Source: Cyprinodon diabolis (Eukaryota > Chordata > Actinopteri > Cyprinodontiformes > Cyprinodontidae). Taken from it: a DNA stretch of 64,000 bases. The notes beneath the pieces were generated by a model that saw only the letters and a program-made list of their open reading frames with translations, had not been told where the DNA came from and made no database searches. The stretch lies in the NCBI GenBank assembly GCA_030533445.1, contig CM060068.1:30428510-30492509 (forward strand), read 5' to 3'. The translations under genes and the position numbers were made by a program. Shown in pieces: positions 23,661 to 37,074 of this stretch; the first letter of the stretch is position 1; the number at the start of each line of letters is the position of its first letter.

Positions 23661-26352
23661 AAAAGCAGCAACTTAAAATGCCAACATTTATTACATCTAT
23701 CTTTCATCTTGACCCTTTTTTATCACAAACTGTAGAGCATATAGTTTGGACGCTGGGGAATTCACTATATATGATCAGAATACTAATTATGTGTCCATAA
23801 CGCTATAGGATTAAATCGATCGTGGTTTTTATGCCTCTGAAGTGTTTTCATAGTCTCTGGAAAAAAAGGACTTTGTTTCAGTATCCACTCCCCTCTTTGA
23901 AGTGTTTAACATTCTCAGCTGATCAGACTTTTTTTGACCTTTTACGTAAAGTTCACATACTGGTGCTTGAAAAAAATCAAAGTGCAGAGTCTAACAGGTG
24001 AACCCTAACTGTAGAAGAAAAGCTTTTGAGAGAGATTTATTTTTGCACTCAGTGCCTTTCCATGCATCTGCTGGTGTGGGAAGATGAGTGGGTGTAGGCC
24101 AAATGTTAAAGAATATCCTGGATGGACTATAGTAAGTGCACAGATCAAGAATATTGGTAACTAGACTCTATGACCATGATAAACAAAACTGCAAATGGAA
24201 AGGTCTTATGCTCTTTTTTTATTTGTGTGTTTAATAGATATATAGTGTAGATTTGTTATGATTCAACTGTTTTGGGGAAGTAAATAATGTATGAATATAT
24301 TTACATACGGGCCTATGATATTTATGCTACGTGTGTGTCTGGTCTGCATGGGGAGGATTACTGTAGATTTACAAGGCATGCTAACAATGTGCAGACCCAC
24401 CCTTGGGACCCATACTCCATCACTATCACAATGAAATGCTGCTAATTCCTATTTAAAGCTGCCGCACAGGCACTGCCCTCCCTACTCTGCAGGCCGGTGG
24501 GAAAGCAGAAGGCACAGAAAAGGAAGAATGAGGAGGAATCCATGTTTTGTTAGTTTGTATAATTTCTGCTAATTCTTCCTCCTGATTTCCTCTCTATGAA
24601 ACCTCTTGATGCCTGTTTATTTATGGATGTTTATGAGGTATCTCCTTGAGACCGATGCATTTGCTGCTGGAGAGCAGCACACAGCAGTATCAGTGTCATT
24701 TGTCTTGGAAAATGCCCACGCAAATGTACCCTCCTTATTGGATCTTATTGGCTTTGCACTGAATTACTTTGAAGTTTCAGACTTAAAGAGGATTGCTTTC
24801 ATTTGTGGCCAGCAGGTTAATGTGGGGAGTCCGTTGTTTTATTAAATGCGCGCATTAATTCATAATGTTGGTGCAGTCAATGTGAGCAGTAAATGAGGGT
24901 ATTATTTTCCGTTGTTAGGAAGTGTCACATCAAGGGCAAATGTGTTGCGTTTGTGAGTTTATTCTTGCTAACGGTATCGCTGCCTGCACTCTACTCTTGC
25001 TACAGCTCTCCCGAGCTATCTCCTGCACAAGCACACTCATTTAGAGAAAGGCTTTAATTGGGCACAGAATCAGGGACAGAAATCTCCAGCTACATAAATA
25101 TTTGAGAGGGAAAGCATCCGACAGTGCTGCACAATGTTCTGTTCTCAGTCTTTTTGTCTGCTTTAATCTCTGCGTGTTTCTGTTGCTCACTATGCATGTA
25201 TACTCCATCAGAAAATAATCTGGATAGGGTTTATAGTAGCGGTTCAGCTGTTTTTCATCGGTTTGACCATTAGAAAGTATGGTTTACAGAAAATAAGTCA
25301 GCTGACTGATCCTCTTTTTTTTGCTAACGATATGTAAAAAAAAACTTCTTGCATGCAATTGCTGGCAAGCAAAAACACATTCACAATAAAGTGGCTTTAA
25401 ACTGGGACGCCATAATAAATGAGGGTAATAATTTCTGAATTATTAATGAACCAGCAGCACACTCATTTTAATTGAAAAGTTCTTTTTATCTTTAGTACAT
25501 GCTCATTATCCCTTCCTTTTAAAACAGTTGTCATAACACAAACTGCAGGTAGCGCACTTGTGCGTTGTCCATTTTGATTTCAGTTTAAAGCTTTAACATA
25601 TGATTATATATAAGTATTGGTGTTGAGGTTGTAGGTGAGATGTGGTGGAACCAGGCTTTGATTAAAAAAGTTATTCTCAGAAGACTTTGTGCTGTTAGTC
25701 TCTTAGCCCATGTAAAATATATATTTCATTTCAATTTCATACTCTATCGTAACTTAACCTTTATAGTTAGGAGTACTTTTAAGCAAATTTTTTGGGAACA
25801 TATAAAGAAAATGTAATTAATGTTGCATGCTTACAACTTCCGACAACTAAACAAAGAATGAAAGGAAAAATATATCTCCTAATTAAATACTTTTGCAGAG
25901 ATTTTAACACTGTATGGAAACCTATAAAAAATGAAAGATCGATAAAGAGGACAGAAGCTAAGAGGCAAGCTTATGAGAGGATAAGTTTGAATAAGATATT
26001 TTGACTTAAAGAAACAAATGATGCATGAAACCTGTTTATTTGCCACACTTTATTGATTCTGCAGAGCTTCCGACAGTTATACAAGATAATAAAGAAGATA
26101 CAATGAAAGAAGGAAACATTTAAAGGAATACAGTCGATGAAAATCGGCAACTCTTCAGTGGAAGGTGATCTCACTGGGACGTTACATGTAAAACAAGCCA
26201 CAAGTCAATTTTTAGCAGCAGACAGTCATGAAAGGAGATGGATAGACCTTGCTGCCACATTTTGATTATAATTGAATTTTGTACTTTTTTCCCCATGAGA
26301 ATGTTGCATGGCTTGGGTATTTTCCGCTTTGTAAGTGCTAATGTCTTTGTTA
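23661..26352. other. gene-free stretch, possible conserved noncoding part
   Basis: No exon or transposon was recognised. The part at about 24420-25110 is less A/T-monotonous, has few simple repeats and contains homeodomain-type TAATT and TTAATG words. It looks like a candidate conserved noncoding element, but this cannot be tested without alignment. Confidence 0.3.
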
Positions 26353-26432
26353 GGATGGATGGATGGATGGATGGATGGATGGATGGATGGATGGATGGAT
26401 GGATGGATGGATGGATGGATGGATGGATGGAT
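26353..26432. repeat. (GGAT)20 microsatellite
   Basis: Eighty uninterrupted bases of GGAT. It gives an artificial open frame of MDGW or HPSI repeats, which is not a gene. Confidence 0.97.
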
Positions 26433-29400
26433 CACATTTGAAAATACATTCAACAATGGCCATAGCAAGTTGTATTAATCGAAGTTGAATTTCAGAAAAA
26501 AGTAGTAGCCTCACAAGACCTTAAAGGCAGAATGATTTGAGAAAATATTGTTCAGAAGTGCAATTGATAAAAAGCTCCCTGTTCGTATCCCAGCCGGGCT
26601 TTCTCTGTGGAATCTTTCTGCATGTGAACATCCAGGATCTTTTTCCAAGTATTTTCATTTTCTTCCACTGTTCAAAAACATATATGTTAGGTTTAAAGTT
26701 TAATAGCCCTCAGGCATGTATGTGAAGGTTGTCTTATGCTTCTGAGGCAAAGGAAACAGGCCAAGTTATGAACATTGTATAATATTTGATATAGATGAAT
26801 GCATACAACCTGTAGAGAATGGAAAATATCAATATTGGTCTATATTTGCTTCAGAATACACCATAACCTTTTTAAATGCAAAGAGCATTAGCAAATTTTG
26901 AGTATTTTTTTATTTTTAAATGTCTCTTTTTCCAACCTATGTATGCATTTAAAGAAAATGGTGAAAACCCAAAAACTTTCAAAGGAAATAAATAAAATCA
27001 AAGTAAGACTCTCTGAAACTACTGTCAGAAAAAGTTCCCTTAGTGTACATGTTGTGGATTGATTTCATATAGCCATAAATTAGATAAAAAAGTGAATTAG
27101 TGATGGAGAGCTAAATGCAAATTTGACAAAAACCTTTTATTGATTTAATCATTTAGAAAAAAATGTCTGTCTATAGGAGTGTATATTAAATCCCCACACA
27201 TTCATAAGAGACAGTTTTTATGACGTCTTTGTTTCTGTGCTGTTGGAATCCGTCTGAACAGCATTGACTTGTCAGTCTGCTTAAGTATAAGCTATTTTCA
27301 CAACATGCTGCCATACGAAAAAATAAATAAATCAAGATGGGGTGCGCTTGTGTTTTACCAGGTGTAGTAGGTGTTGGTAAATTATCACTATCATCCCTAA
27401 CAATATTTTTTGGCATTTTGATACAGGTGTCAGGCTCTACCAGTTTAACTTTGTTTGTTGACAATAATGTGAAAAAAAAAGTAAATTTGTAACTCTTGAA
27501 GTACTTTGAATGGTCTGGTCAATCACTGCACATTAGGCTGAATAACATTACAGCCAGAAAACCCAACCTAAAGTATTTTATTGGAGCAACACAGGCATCG
27601 TCTACTAAGGAAAAGAGCAACAAAGATTCTGATAATTCGCACAGTTCCCTGAGTTTTGACATCATTGAATTTATCGTTTAGAAGATAAGTCAAAATTCTG
27701 AGGCTGTGTTAAACATCTCTGATGAGCAACTTGCTCATTTACACAGTCATCAATCCTTTGCCAAAAAGTCACTTGGCGTCTCTTTCATGCCGGCACCGTA
27801 TTTGACTTTTTGAGATTGTAATTGGTCTGCTACCTGGAACCTGCCCCTTTATACGTGCACTCACAGATTTATGATTAGTTCAAGCCGGACTGATCTAACT
27901 AGTTGATAACCAGCTTGTGGCACCTCTGATCCTGATTACCATTGTTGTGGATTGGTTAAACTGGCCAGGCTTTAGGTAATCCCACCAAGCTTGTTTCGTG
28001 GTACGGGCCTCTGATAGTAACACAGAGGATGCAGCAAAACGAAGAGGGGAACAAAAAAAGGAAAATTAAAAACAATCCACTGGACTTTGTTTCCAAATTT
28101 TAAGAAGTTTGAAGAGGGGGACGCCAGCTTGAATAGAGGAGAACACAGGTGCAGGTAATAAGCAGAACACAGGTAAACTAAATCTTCTAATCACTGAAAG
28201 CTCTGGCTGAGGGGGAATGTTTAAGCAGGAATAAACAGTGAAAAACAAGGAAGAACCTATACAAAAATATAGGAATAATCACCAACTAAAGGAAGGAAAA
28301 AACCAGGAAACATTGGAATACAGGCAACTTATAGGGACTTGAAAAAAAAAGAAAAAAAAAAAGCTAAACACAGAAGAGAACTATCAGCCAAAAAGTAAAT
28401 TAAAAGACTCTAAAAGAACCCCAAACCATGACACAGAAAATGTGTATCAGTACAATACAAATAAAAATATTGTTTTTTATTTAAGAAATAAATTGGAAAT
28501 TTTTTTTTCTTATCTTCAACTATACATTTGGAAAAAGAGTGTCAATTACGGTCTTGCTTGTACAGGTTGAGTTTGTCTTAGGCATTAGTTTACCAGTAAA
28601 CTGTGAGAAGCAGTTTATATTCAAACCTTATTACTAATGTACAAAAGTTGCTTTTAACTTTGCTTTGGGCCAGAGGGTTTGAGGTGCTGCCTGCATTTTC
28701 TAAAACCCGTAACATAGCCAACAGCTGCAACTGTCTACAAAAGAGCCAAGAAACCTCTGTGTGAGGACTTCTTCTTCGGTTTTCAGTCTAAGACCATAAG
28801 CAGGCCTCAGGGAATGACTTTTGAAAACAAAAAAATTGAGTGGAAATAACAATAATTTGATTCATTTTAACTTGGGATTTTAAATTAGGCCACCTGGCTA
28901 TGCCCAGCACATATGTGTGCATTTAAAAAGAAGGTTAATATACAGTCTCCCCCTCCTTTATAGTTTTGTGTTTCTCTGGCCACAAGAGGGGGAGAGGCAC
29001 AGAAGCATTGGTGATAATGACTTGTCAAATTAGAAGCGATGGAACCTGCAGCGAATGTAAACACAATTCGGGATGTTCAGATGACATTTTCCAAGCTGTA
29101 TTTCTACTGGGGGAGATTAGCAGAGTGACAGCTCAGCCTGAATCTCATGGATCACAGCTGCACGATGGAGAGCACTGGCACACACATAAACACCCGCTCA
29201 GAGAGAACAAATTACTGGCATTTTAATACAAAACTCCACACTGACACCTGCATAAACAAACACAAAGATTTCCCCACAGAAAAAGCTACCACACACACTT
29301 AGTATTTGAAGATGCTTTAATATGAAATGTCTGTCCTCTTGATTCCCTCCTCCCTGTATATGTTTCTGGGGGCCTTGCAGTCTCAGCCAGTCAAGCCCTT

Positions 29401-31415
29401 GCATGGATTCATGTCCATGTAGTCTGCCCACACCCTGTCAACATGATAGATTGTGTTCACACATAGGCTTGACTCCATAACTTATTGGGATCTTATTTGC
29501 ATATGTTCTCATTGCCAGTAAAACACTACATGATGTAGGAGAGCCATAGATGTTTCAGTTGTTAAAATATTAGGGGAACCTGTTTCTTAGCGTTCCATTT
29601 TACACATGGTCAGCCTTCACCACACAGCAGAAACCATTAATACTGCATCTCATTTTCCAGCTACGCCGATGAAATAAAGCACCATTTATGAGGAACAATA
29701 TCCAGACCTTCACATCTCCTGCCTCCTTGCCCCCACTTTTGGAGAGATACTATTGAGAGTTCCGTGCACATCAATTTGGGCCTCAAATGACTTTCTCCGG
29801 CTGGCCAAATCCTGACAAGCTTTCTGTTCTCCTTAAAAAGAACCCTTTTATCACCAAGAGAAAGAAAGAAAAGATGAGCTACGGAAGGAGAAAGGGAGAG
29901 ATAGAGTGAGAGAGGGGGAAGTCAAAAAGCTAATATCACAGTGACACCCTTTCAGCGCACAACAGGGAGAATTTCTGTACTAAAACGGGTTCTGGTTAAT
30001 TTGAAGTCAATTGGAGAGTTATTAAAAGGGATCTGAATGAGCTGCACTGAACTTGGTCAAGGGCAGCAAACTCACCCTCTGCATGGAACATTAGAGACAA
30101 GCTTGCCATCTTCATGCAAACTTAGAAGCTTATTTTTGATCTTTCAATAAACCACTTTTTCTTCCAACACCGTAAATTCAGTTGTCTCTTTAGCAGATAC
30201 TCCTGTTCAAATACTTGATAAACAAATTGAACCAGTCAGTCAAATTGGAGCAAATCAATTGCTATGTTTTAAATTGGGACATATATCTGTGATGAAAACC
30301 AGAGTTGCCAAGCCCACAGTCTGGCTTGCCATTAGAGCAAATGTAAATTATAATAATGATTATTTTGACTGATATTTAAATCTTGATTATTTCACATGAT
30401 GTTTTATAAACATAAACATGAAATGATTGAATTTTAACGGCTTTTAAAAAATGCTACAATTTTGATGTAATGAATTTTAGGAAACAGACTAATTTCTCCA
30501 CTGGCAGACAAAAAGTGAATCTTCGTCTTGACAGCTTTTAAGGGAAGGGGGTAATGTTTGATTGTAAATATCATGAGGTCCCGACGGGGGCTTCCTCTAT
30601 TCCATTTAGCATCCTGTTTGTGGTAGCTTTGATCCTGAATGTTTGAAACGTTGTAATCCTGCAGAACTACAACACATAACATCAGCGGCAATATCAGAAT
30701 TTAAAGGTATTGATTTTATCAGATTTTTTAAAAGACCTGTGAGGGATTTGCAAAAATCTGCCAGAAAACCACTGAAATTTTTCAAAAAAAAAGAAAAGGT
30801 CCTAATTTATTTCAAAAAAGTGTTCAAAAATTATAAACTGGGCCCAAAACAGAGGTAAAAAAAGACTTCAATGCAGGTACTAACATACAGAACTTAAGCA
30901 CAAACTGACCTAACAAACAAGACATGAGGGAAACTTAAATAGTGGCTCATCAGACCACTGTTGACACACAAGCAGGGTAACTGACTAACAAACTAACAAA
31001 CAAATACACTTAATTAAACAGATAAATACTGGCCAGACACAAAGTATTTTTATTTATTTAACTAATTAACAAAACTACCAGAACTAAGAATATAAAAAAA
31101 AATAGTAAGCAAATTTCCCTTCCTATTACAAATGGTGTGACCCACTGATTAGCCTGCAACGACCAATTGAGAGGAAAGCTGGAGCTCATTGCAGCCCTCC
31201 AGCAGCAGATCCAAAGGAAACTGGCAACTCAAAGAAATTGATCAATTGCATCTTAACAAAAAAAACACCTGACAAATAAAGTTAACTAAATGTGTGCACT
31301 GCAAACAACTAACTTAAAGTCGGGCTAATGAAAATATTTGAGATGTGCAACTCATTTTGAAAATGAAAAATATAAAAGTTACCACACAGCCTCAGAGTGT
31401 GTCAGCACGCTGTCA
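26433..31415. other. gene-free stretch, probable intron
   Basis: No supported gene. It contains a purine-rich tract at about 29860-29925. A moderately complex region at about 29930-30130 could be conserved noncoding DNA. A segment at about 28060-28433 ends, on the minus strand, in a TGTCATGG that resembles the start of the LTR candidate at 52179. Confidence 0.4.
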
Positions 31416-31762
31416 CAGACCCACCCTTTCCACTTAAAAAAAAAAAAATGTGCGGGCAAGAGCATGCATGTGCCCATTTCTCCTTGTGCATTCTCTAACA
31501 AAAAGTTGCTGTTCTCATAGCTCATACAAGCTTATTTTTACAAAGAACCGCAGTGATAAAGTTGACCTTTGATGACTGTCTGAAACCCGGAGCTCCCTAT
31601 AGATATATGCCTGAAAGTGTGCATGCACAGAAAAAGATAGCTAAAGAGACGACCGCGTAGGACGGCCTCATGTAAACATATCATCAGAATGATTGACAAT
31701 TAGGAGGACCACTTATTTAGATAATCCACCCAGAATTAAAAGATCATCCCCTACACCTTTAA
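31416..31762 (-). mobile_element. short inverted-repeat element (MITE), copy 2, inverted
   Basis: Reverse complement of the element at 2984-3347 and 56547-56906. Shared blocks include GTAGGACGGCCTCATG, GATTGACAATTAGGAGGACC and the terminus CCCCTACACCTTTAA. The other terminus is missing; similarity starts at GACCCACCCTTTCCACTT. Confidence 0.7.
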
Positions 31763-34700
31763 CTTCTCTAAAGAAGGCTGTGATGTCGAACTATATGTAG
31801 CTAATAAAGGAATAATATTTGTATTAAAATATATTCTGGAACGCTGCATTGTTACTTCTCTGCACCAAAGCACAATATGCCTCAGCAGGTGCATCACTAC
31901 TTGCGGCATCAACCAACTGAAGGCTGAGATATAATCGTGCATTGGATTGTTGCGCCGGTCTGTACCATTATTTAGTTGACGCACATGTAGGTGCCATACT
32001 CGCTAAAACCACAGAGCAGCAACAAACAGTTAACAACATCCAAATTGGCTAAACACAGTATTGTTTATTTAAGAATTCATAATTGTCTAACAATAGTAGG
32101 CATGTTTATGGCAGTAACACAGAAATATACGTTGAAATAAAATGGTAGGTTTACCTGCGGCACACAGAGAGACATGACTGTCTGTGAAGCCCATATGGAC
32201 ATTTTTGTTTTTAAGTAATAGATATAAATATGACTAATTACTAAATAAAAGCTGAATACATTATATACTATGGTTAGTTGTTTCAGACATAATTTATGCT
32301 GTATGTGATGGAAAAAGAAACTAAAATCCTTCTTTGTAGCACAAGCTTGTACATAACTATCCCGTGTATTTTCAGTCACTGAATAAATATTAACAACACT
32401 GCATTTGACCACACTGTTCCACCTTCTGCACCATTTGATATCAGTACAGGCAAATTTGTCCATGGAAACATCCGATTTGGAACAAGGCTGGCAGGTTCCA
32501 TTAACACCACGTTACAAAAATTCAGAGGTGCTTGCGCAATCCGCCAAAAGGAGGTGGGGAGGGCATGATTGCCTCCCTTCTGGCTAGGGTATTGCGGCGA
32601 GTATAAACCAAGCTCTATATGGAAGCGCAATGCGCTGCTTTACGTTGTTGCTTCAGAGTTCTTGTGCTGGTGGATTTCCCCTGGACTTATTCATTCGATG
32701 AGTCACTGGGACAATAGGCAAGAAGAAGTCTGCCTATTTTCTATCACTGGGGCAAGATATTTAATGCAGCTCTATAGTGAGTTGGGGAATGTGTTGCAAA
32801 GAAATAGCAACAGCGCTAGAGAGATTATGGAGAAGATAACTGCACGAGTTAATGGATACGTTTTTAGATAGTTTGTTTGGCAGGTTGTTTTACATTTAAT
32901 GAAAGCACTATCTCCTCTAACATTCCATTTTTATAATCATTTCAGCCTAAATAGGATTGCTCATAGTCAAAATCGCATTCCTTTTCAGAGCTGTTACAAA
33001 AAATAAAATTTTACATTGTTGCCAGCAGAACCTGAACAAGAACAGAACAAAATTGTACTAATAAGAATTAAGATTCAGATACTAATCCATTTTAAGTGGC
33101 TGTTTGACATTTATCAGCTCGACTGAATATGACTTTATGACATCTGAAATACATGTTCAGTCAGAATATTTAATGGCAAATTGGCAAGTAGCCTGGTAAA
33201 ACCAAGATAACATTACAGGGAAATCTAGTTTATTGCTTGAATAATACTGCATCAGTGTATTATATTTAGGTGCAATCACCTGGCTGCAGGTGAAGATAAA
33301 GTATAAAAACATTGCTCAAACAAGTGGGACCCATCTGCATCATCTCATGGGGTACCTCCTCATTTTGATGCGCTCTTCCTTTACAGAATGTATATTAAGT
33401 GCAGTCGTTTTCTAAAATGCTATCATAACACTCATCAATGTGCTCTCACTGATATCAAATTCTGTTAAATCCGTGATAAAGAAGTATGTGTAATGCTGCA
33501 AATGTAAGGATGGGTAAGGTCTGGATGTATGTGATGGATTGGGAGGTAAAACGGTAGCACTCACAAAGATAACTTTCTTAATATTAAAAGAAATTGAAAC
33601 TCTCTCCTGATGAATATTTAGTTCATGCTTGTCCTTCATTGATCCTCATCAAAAGGACGTGTTTGTGTTTTTAGTATCTAATGTGTCCAATGGACCTACT
33701 GACTGATTTTTTTCTTTGATTGTTTACACAGAACTACAACAGAACTCTCCTGACCGAATCAGGAAATTAAAGGACGTGATTGGCTTTAAGGAGGGCAGAG
33801 ACAGAGGACACTGTTTATTGAGAAAAACCTGCTCCTGACTGGAGATTGTTAACACATTAACAGACACAGAGGTTAAGTATCCTCTGTTTGTGAAATGGAA
33901 AACTTCCTTGATTTCATGGTTAACAAACGTAGAGTTTTCAATAAATCTGTTTCATGAAACCAACCTCAGATCTCAATCAAATGGGGTAACCTTGGAATGT
34001 GGTGAAGTGTTATTTTATCCTTGGGGAATGTACAGCTGACAAAAGCATCATGTTATTATATCAGTAAGGAACAAAATCTTTGAGGAATGTTTTTAAAAAG
34101 CTTGTACATTTTATGCCACAAATAAATTACAAAGACAGCTTTGATGGCTTAAAGGATCAAGTCATTCAATAGAAATTTGTTAAAAAAAGAAGGAAATCAG
34201 GGTGTATAATTCCAATTCTAGAAAAAAGGGGAGTGACTGAGTAAACGGTTATGAATAGATGAAAACTGAATGACCTGCATTTTGCGGTTTCTTATGAATT
34301 TAATAGGGGCAAAGATACATATAAGCAGAAAGTGTTCCCTGATAATTGGTTGGTGTGTGATTCTAGCCTTTAACAAGGTTGTTGTTGTTGTTTTAGCAAC
34401 AATGACATCTTCCTGATGATTTTCTCAAGGCACCTGCTTAGATTCCCTGAGTTAAATCTCATAGCTAAGGATTTGCTTTAGTTTGGGTATTATTTTTCAG
34501 TTTATCCCTTAAAACTCTACATTGCATTTGAAAATTATTCTGCCAATATGTATGCAAATGTCAACATCCACCAACAGAAATTTGATTTACTGCATTTCCC
34601 ATATTGCTCTGATATCCTTTCTATGGTCCTCAGGTGCAGGCTCAGTGGTTTAATGCAGCATTGTTTTGCATTACAGCACAGTTTAGATTGCAAGAACAAC

Positions 34701-34831
34701 AAATAAGACCAAGAAGGAAAATAACCGAGCTGGCTACCCAGAAATTGAAGATTTGATTTATGTCATGCGTCAAGATATTGGATGGATTTACCGACTAATG
34801 AGAAAATAAATACATACACAAACATGCTATT

Positions 34832-34833
<2 letters not shown>
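31763..34833. other. no gene recognised
   Basis: The region at about 31780-32870 has mixed composition and may hold an old DNA element, but no termini were found. The rest is AT-rich. Confidence 0.4.

Positions 34834-34884
<51 letters not shown>
34834..34884. repeat. (TA)n microsatellite
   Basis: About 25 TA units without interruption. Confidence 0.95.
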
Positions 34885-34887
<3 letters not shown>

Positions 34888-35698
34888 GTCTTATAAAGAA
34901 GTTTATTAATTTTCCTTTTTACTTAACAAAAAAAGCATTATTTTACAGTTTTGAGCTCAAATCATCATCAAGATTAATAATTATAATTATCATGTGAAAA
35001 TACTTAAAAAGATAAAGTAAAGAATAGATAGATTAAGGAATAATGCTGAGATTTTGCCAAAATGCGGATGTTAAGGGGTAATTAGTGACAAAACTAACAC
35101 TTTCACTTTATTTCTGCTAAGTAGTTTGTTCAGCAATCTCAGAAAGGCAGTCAGGAGAGCCCTGCATAGAAAGCCAAGGGAAGTAAGATTCTGTCCAGAA
35201 AACTAAACACAGGTGGACAACGTGGGAGCCATGGAGAAGATGAGGAAAATGATACCAAATGTCCCTTTGGCTAACCTGCAGTCATGATAGCTGAGATGCG
35301 GCATGACTGCAACATAATTATTAAATATGTAATCATTTTTTTTTTTTTAGCCTTATGAGTATATTTTAAGGGGATTGAAAGCTCATTGTAAACATAAAGT
35401 AGGCAACATGATTAAATATAATCTTTGTTTTTGTGGTTTAATGAGTTCCTTTCACACATTTGACTTAATTAGTTATGGTATATGGAAAAAAATTACATTG
35501 TCATCTTTTCGTAAAATCAAGGGCCCAATGTAAAAAAAAACAGCGTTCCCCTTTAACTGCAGTTCTTTTTATAACTTTTAAAAATTTTATTTATTTTCTT
35601 TTTACTCAACTATTTGCCTGCACTTTTTTGTTTCATATTGTTTAATATTGATTTGACCTGCTAAAAATGTCACTGTTCCCTTGAGGAACAATGACAAA
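34885..35698. other. AT-rich sequence, nothing recognised
   Basis: No coding or repeat signal beyond A/T runs. Confidence 0.5.
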
Positions 35699-35900
35699 TT
35701 AAGACCTCTGATTAGTCGCTTACTCCAGGGCCACATTCACCCAGTCATACTCCTACTCATGCATCTATACCTAACTTTGAATTAAGTGCATTGCTCAGAG
35801 GGACACTGACCTATGGCAGGGGAGGGAGCCAACATCAGATTCACAACTTGCCAATTGCAAGGCAATTACTCATGCTATGAAGCCACAGCTGCCCCAGTTA
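35699..35900 (-). repeat. tRNA-derived SINE fragment
   Basis: On the minus strand: GTGGCTTCATAGCATGAG (degenerate box A), GCAATTGGCAAGTTGTGAAT (box B region), GGCTCCCTCCCCTGCC and a body with CAGTGTCCCTCTGAGCAATG. This matches the layout of common fish tRNA SINEs. It is decayed. Confidence 0.5.
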
Positions 35901-36189
35901 TAACTGTCTTAGTGTCCCTCTTCTAGAGTATATGCTTCTGTAAGATTTAATCACTTTAGTTTGCTTCAAAGTGAACTAAGAACACTTTAAAAAGATCATA
36001 TCTACATCAATATCAGGGCATTTTCTTACAAACAAACTATTTATGCTGGCTTCTGCAAACAATGGGATTTACTGCAGTAAGTGTGTATAAACTTATTTTA
36101 TCAACATTGTGCATCAAAAATACTATTATTGATTTTATAGCTACACATGTGTTTTTTTCTGTGTTTCTAGATTTTTGCTGTACCATCAT

Positions 36190-36747
36190 CTCATTTGCAC
36201 ATGTGCAACCAGATATACATCCGGGTTGCCCCTCGATTTTATTTTGTAAAGACCTAAATTATGTTTTTCCCTTCCCAAAGTAGTAAGAGTACTAAAATAA
36301 TATGTTAAAGTTAATAATGTATTTCCCGGGAAAATAAATGCCTTAAAATTCTTTCTGTTTCATCATTCTGCTGTACCCGATCTGTAACGGAAATGGGATC
36401 CTACGCTACTTCTGGGAGCTAACTTTTTCGGCTTTGGATTTAAACATCAATCTTTCGTTTCCTTTTGTGTTAACCATATGGTTTATAATGCGTAACCTAA
36501 AGAAAGACAACTAAAAGATGAACATGGTTTAATCATATTTTGCCGGACTGCTCCGAGCATATCTGATGATGACATCAGACAAGCAGTTTAACGGAAAAAA
36601 TATAAAAAGCATCAAAGCAATTTTTTTTAAAGATATGTATATAAGCATTATTTTGTGAGTGAAGGATAGAAATAAGTAATTTTAGTACCATAATAACATT
36701 ATTTATGGAAACCCGGATGTACATCGGGTTGCGCATGTGCAAATGAG
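36190..36747. mobile_element. non-autonomous DNA transposon with 38-bp TIRs
   Basis: Left arm 36190-36227 and right arm 36710-36747 are inverted copies with three mismatches in 38 bases. Both contain CTCATTTGCACATG at the outer end and ATACATCCGGGTT or GTACATCCGGGTT at the inner end. The 558-bp body has no coding frame of note. No clear target duplication, so no superfamily is given. Confidence 0.65.
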
Positions 36748-36785
36748 CTGAAGGTAAGAATCGTTCTTCCGGGATGGATCAGGTA

Positions 36786-37072
36786 CACTGGAAAAAATCG
36801 AAACCTAGATAAGTAATTTTTTTCTTAAAATAAGTGCATTTGTCGTTGGATTGAGGAGGTAAAAGAGACGTTTTGCAAATGGAACAGGTCAACTTACATT
36901 TAAAATAAGAAACCACAGTTGCTTTGTCTTATTTCAAGTGCATGTTATCTAAATTTTAAGAGTACAAATAATCATTCCATTGGCAAACTATCTTATTTAC
37001 CTTTTCAAATTAAGGGTAAATACACTTAATTTTGGATTTTTTTTTTTTACTTATTTCTAAATTTTGCCAGTG
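36786..37072. mobile_element. mariner-type MITE
   Basis: CACTGGAAAAAATC...at the left and GATTTTGCCAGTG-like sequence at the right (AAATTTTGCCAGTG) form imperfect terminal repeats. Both ends are flanked by TA (36784-36785 and 37073-37074), the Tc1/mariner target. 287 bp, AT-rich, non-coding. Confidence 0.6.
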
Positions 37073-37074
37073 TA

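Noticed and set aside
24606..24845. 79-codon frame with protein-like composition
   Set aside because: No recognisable domain and no convincing splice sites; kept only as part of a possible noncoding element.
26226..26468. Open frames with repeated MDGW or HPSI residues on both strands
   Set aside because: They are translations of the (GGAT)20 microsatellite.
28060..28433. Possible inverted solo LTR or related repeat
   Set aside because: Only the TGTCATGG-like end resembles the 52179 candidate; no second end or duplication was found.
31780..32870. Possible decayed DNA transposon of unusual composition
   Set aside because: No terminal repeats, target duplication or transposase motif could be read.
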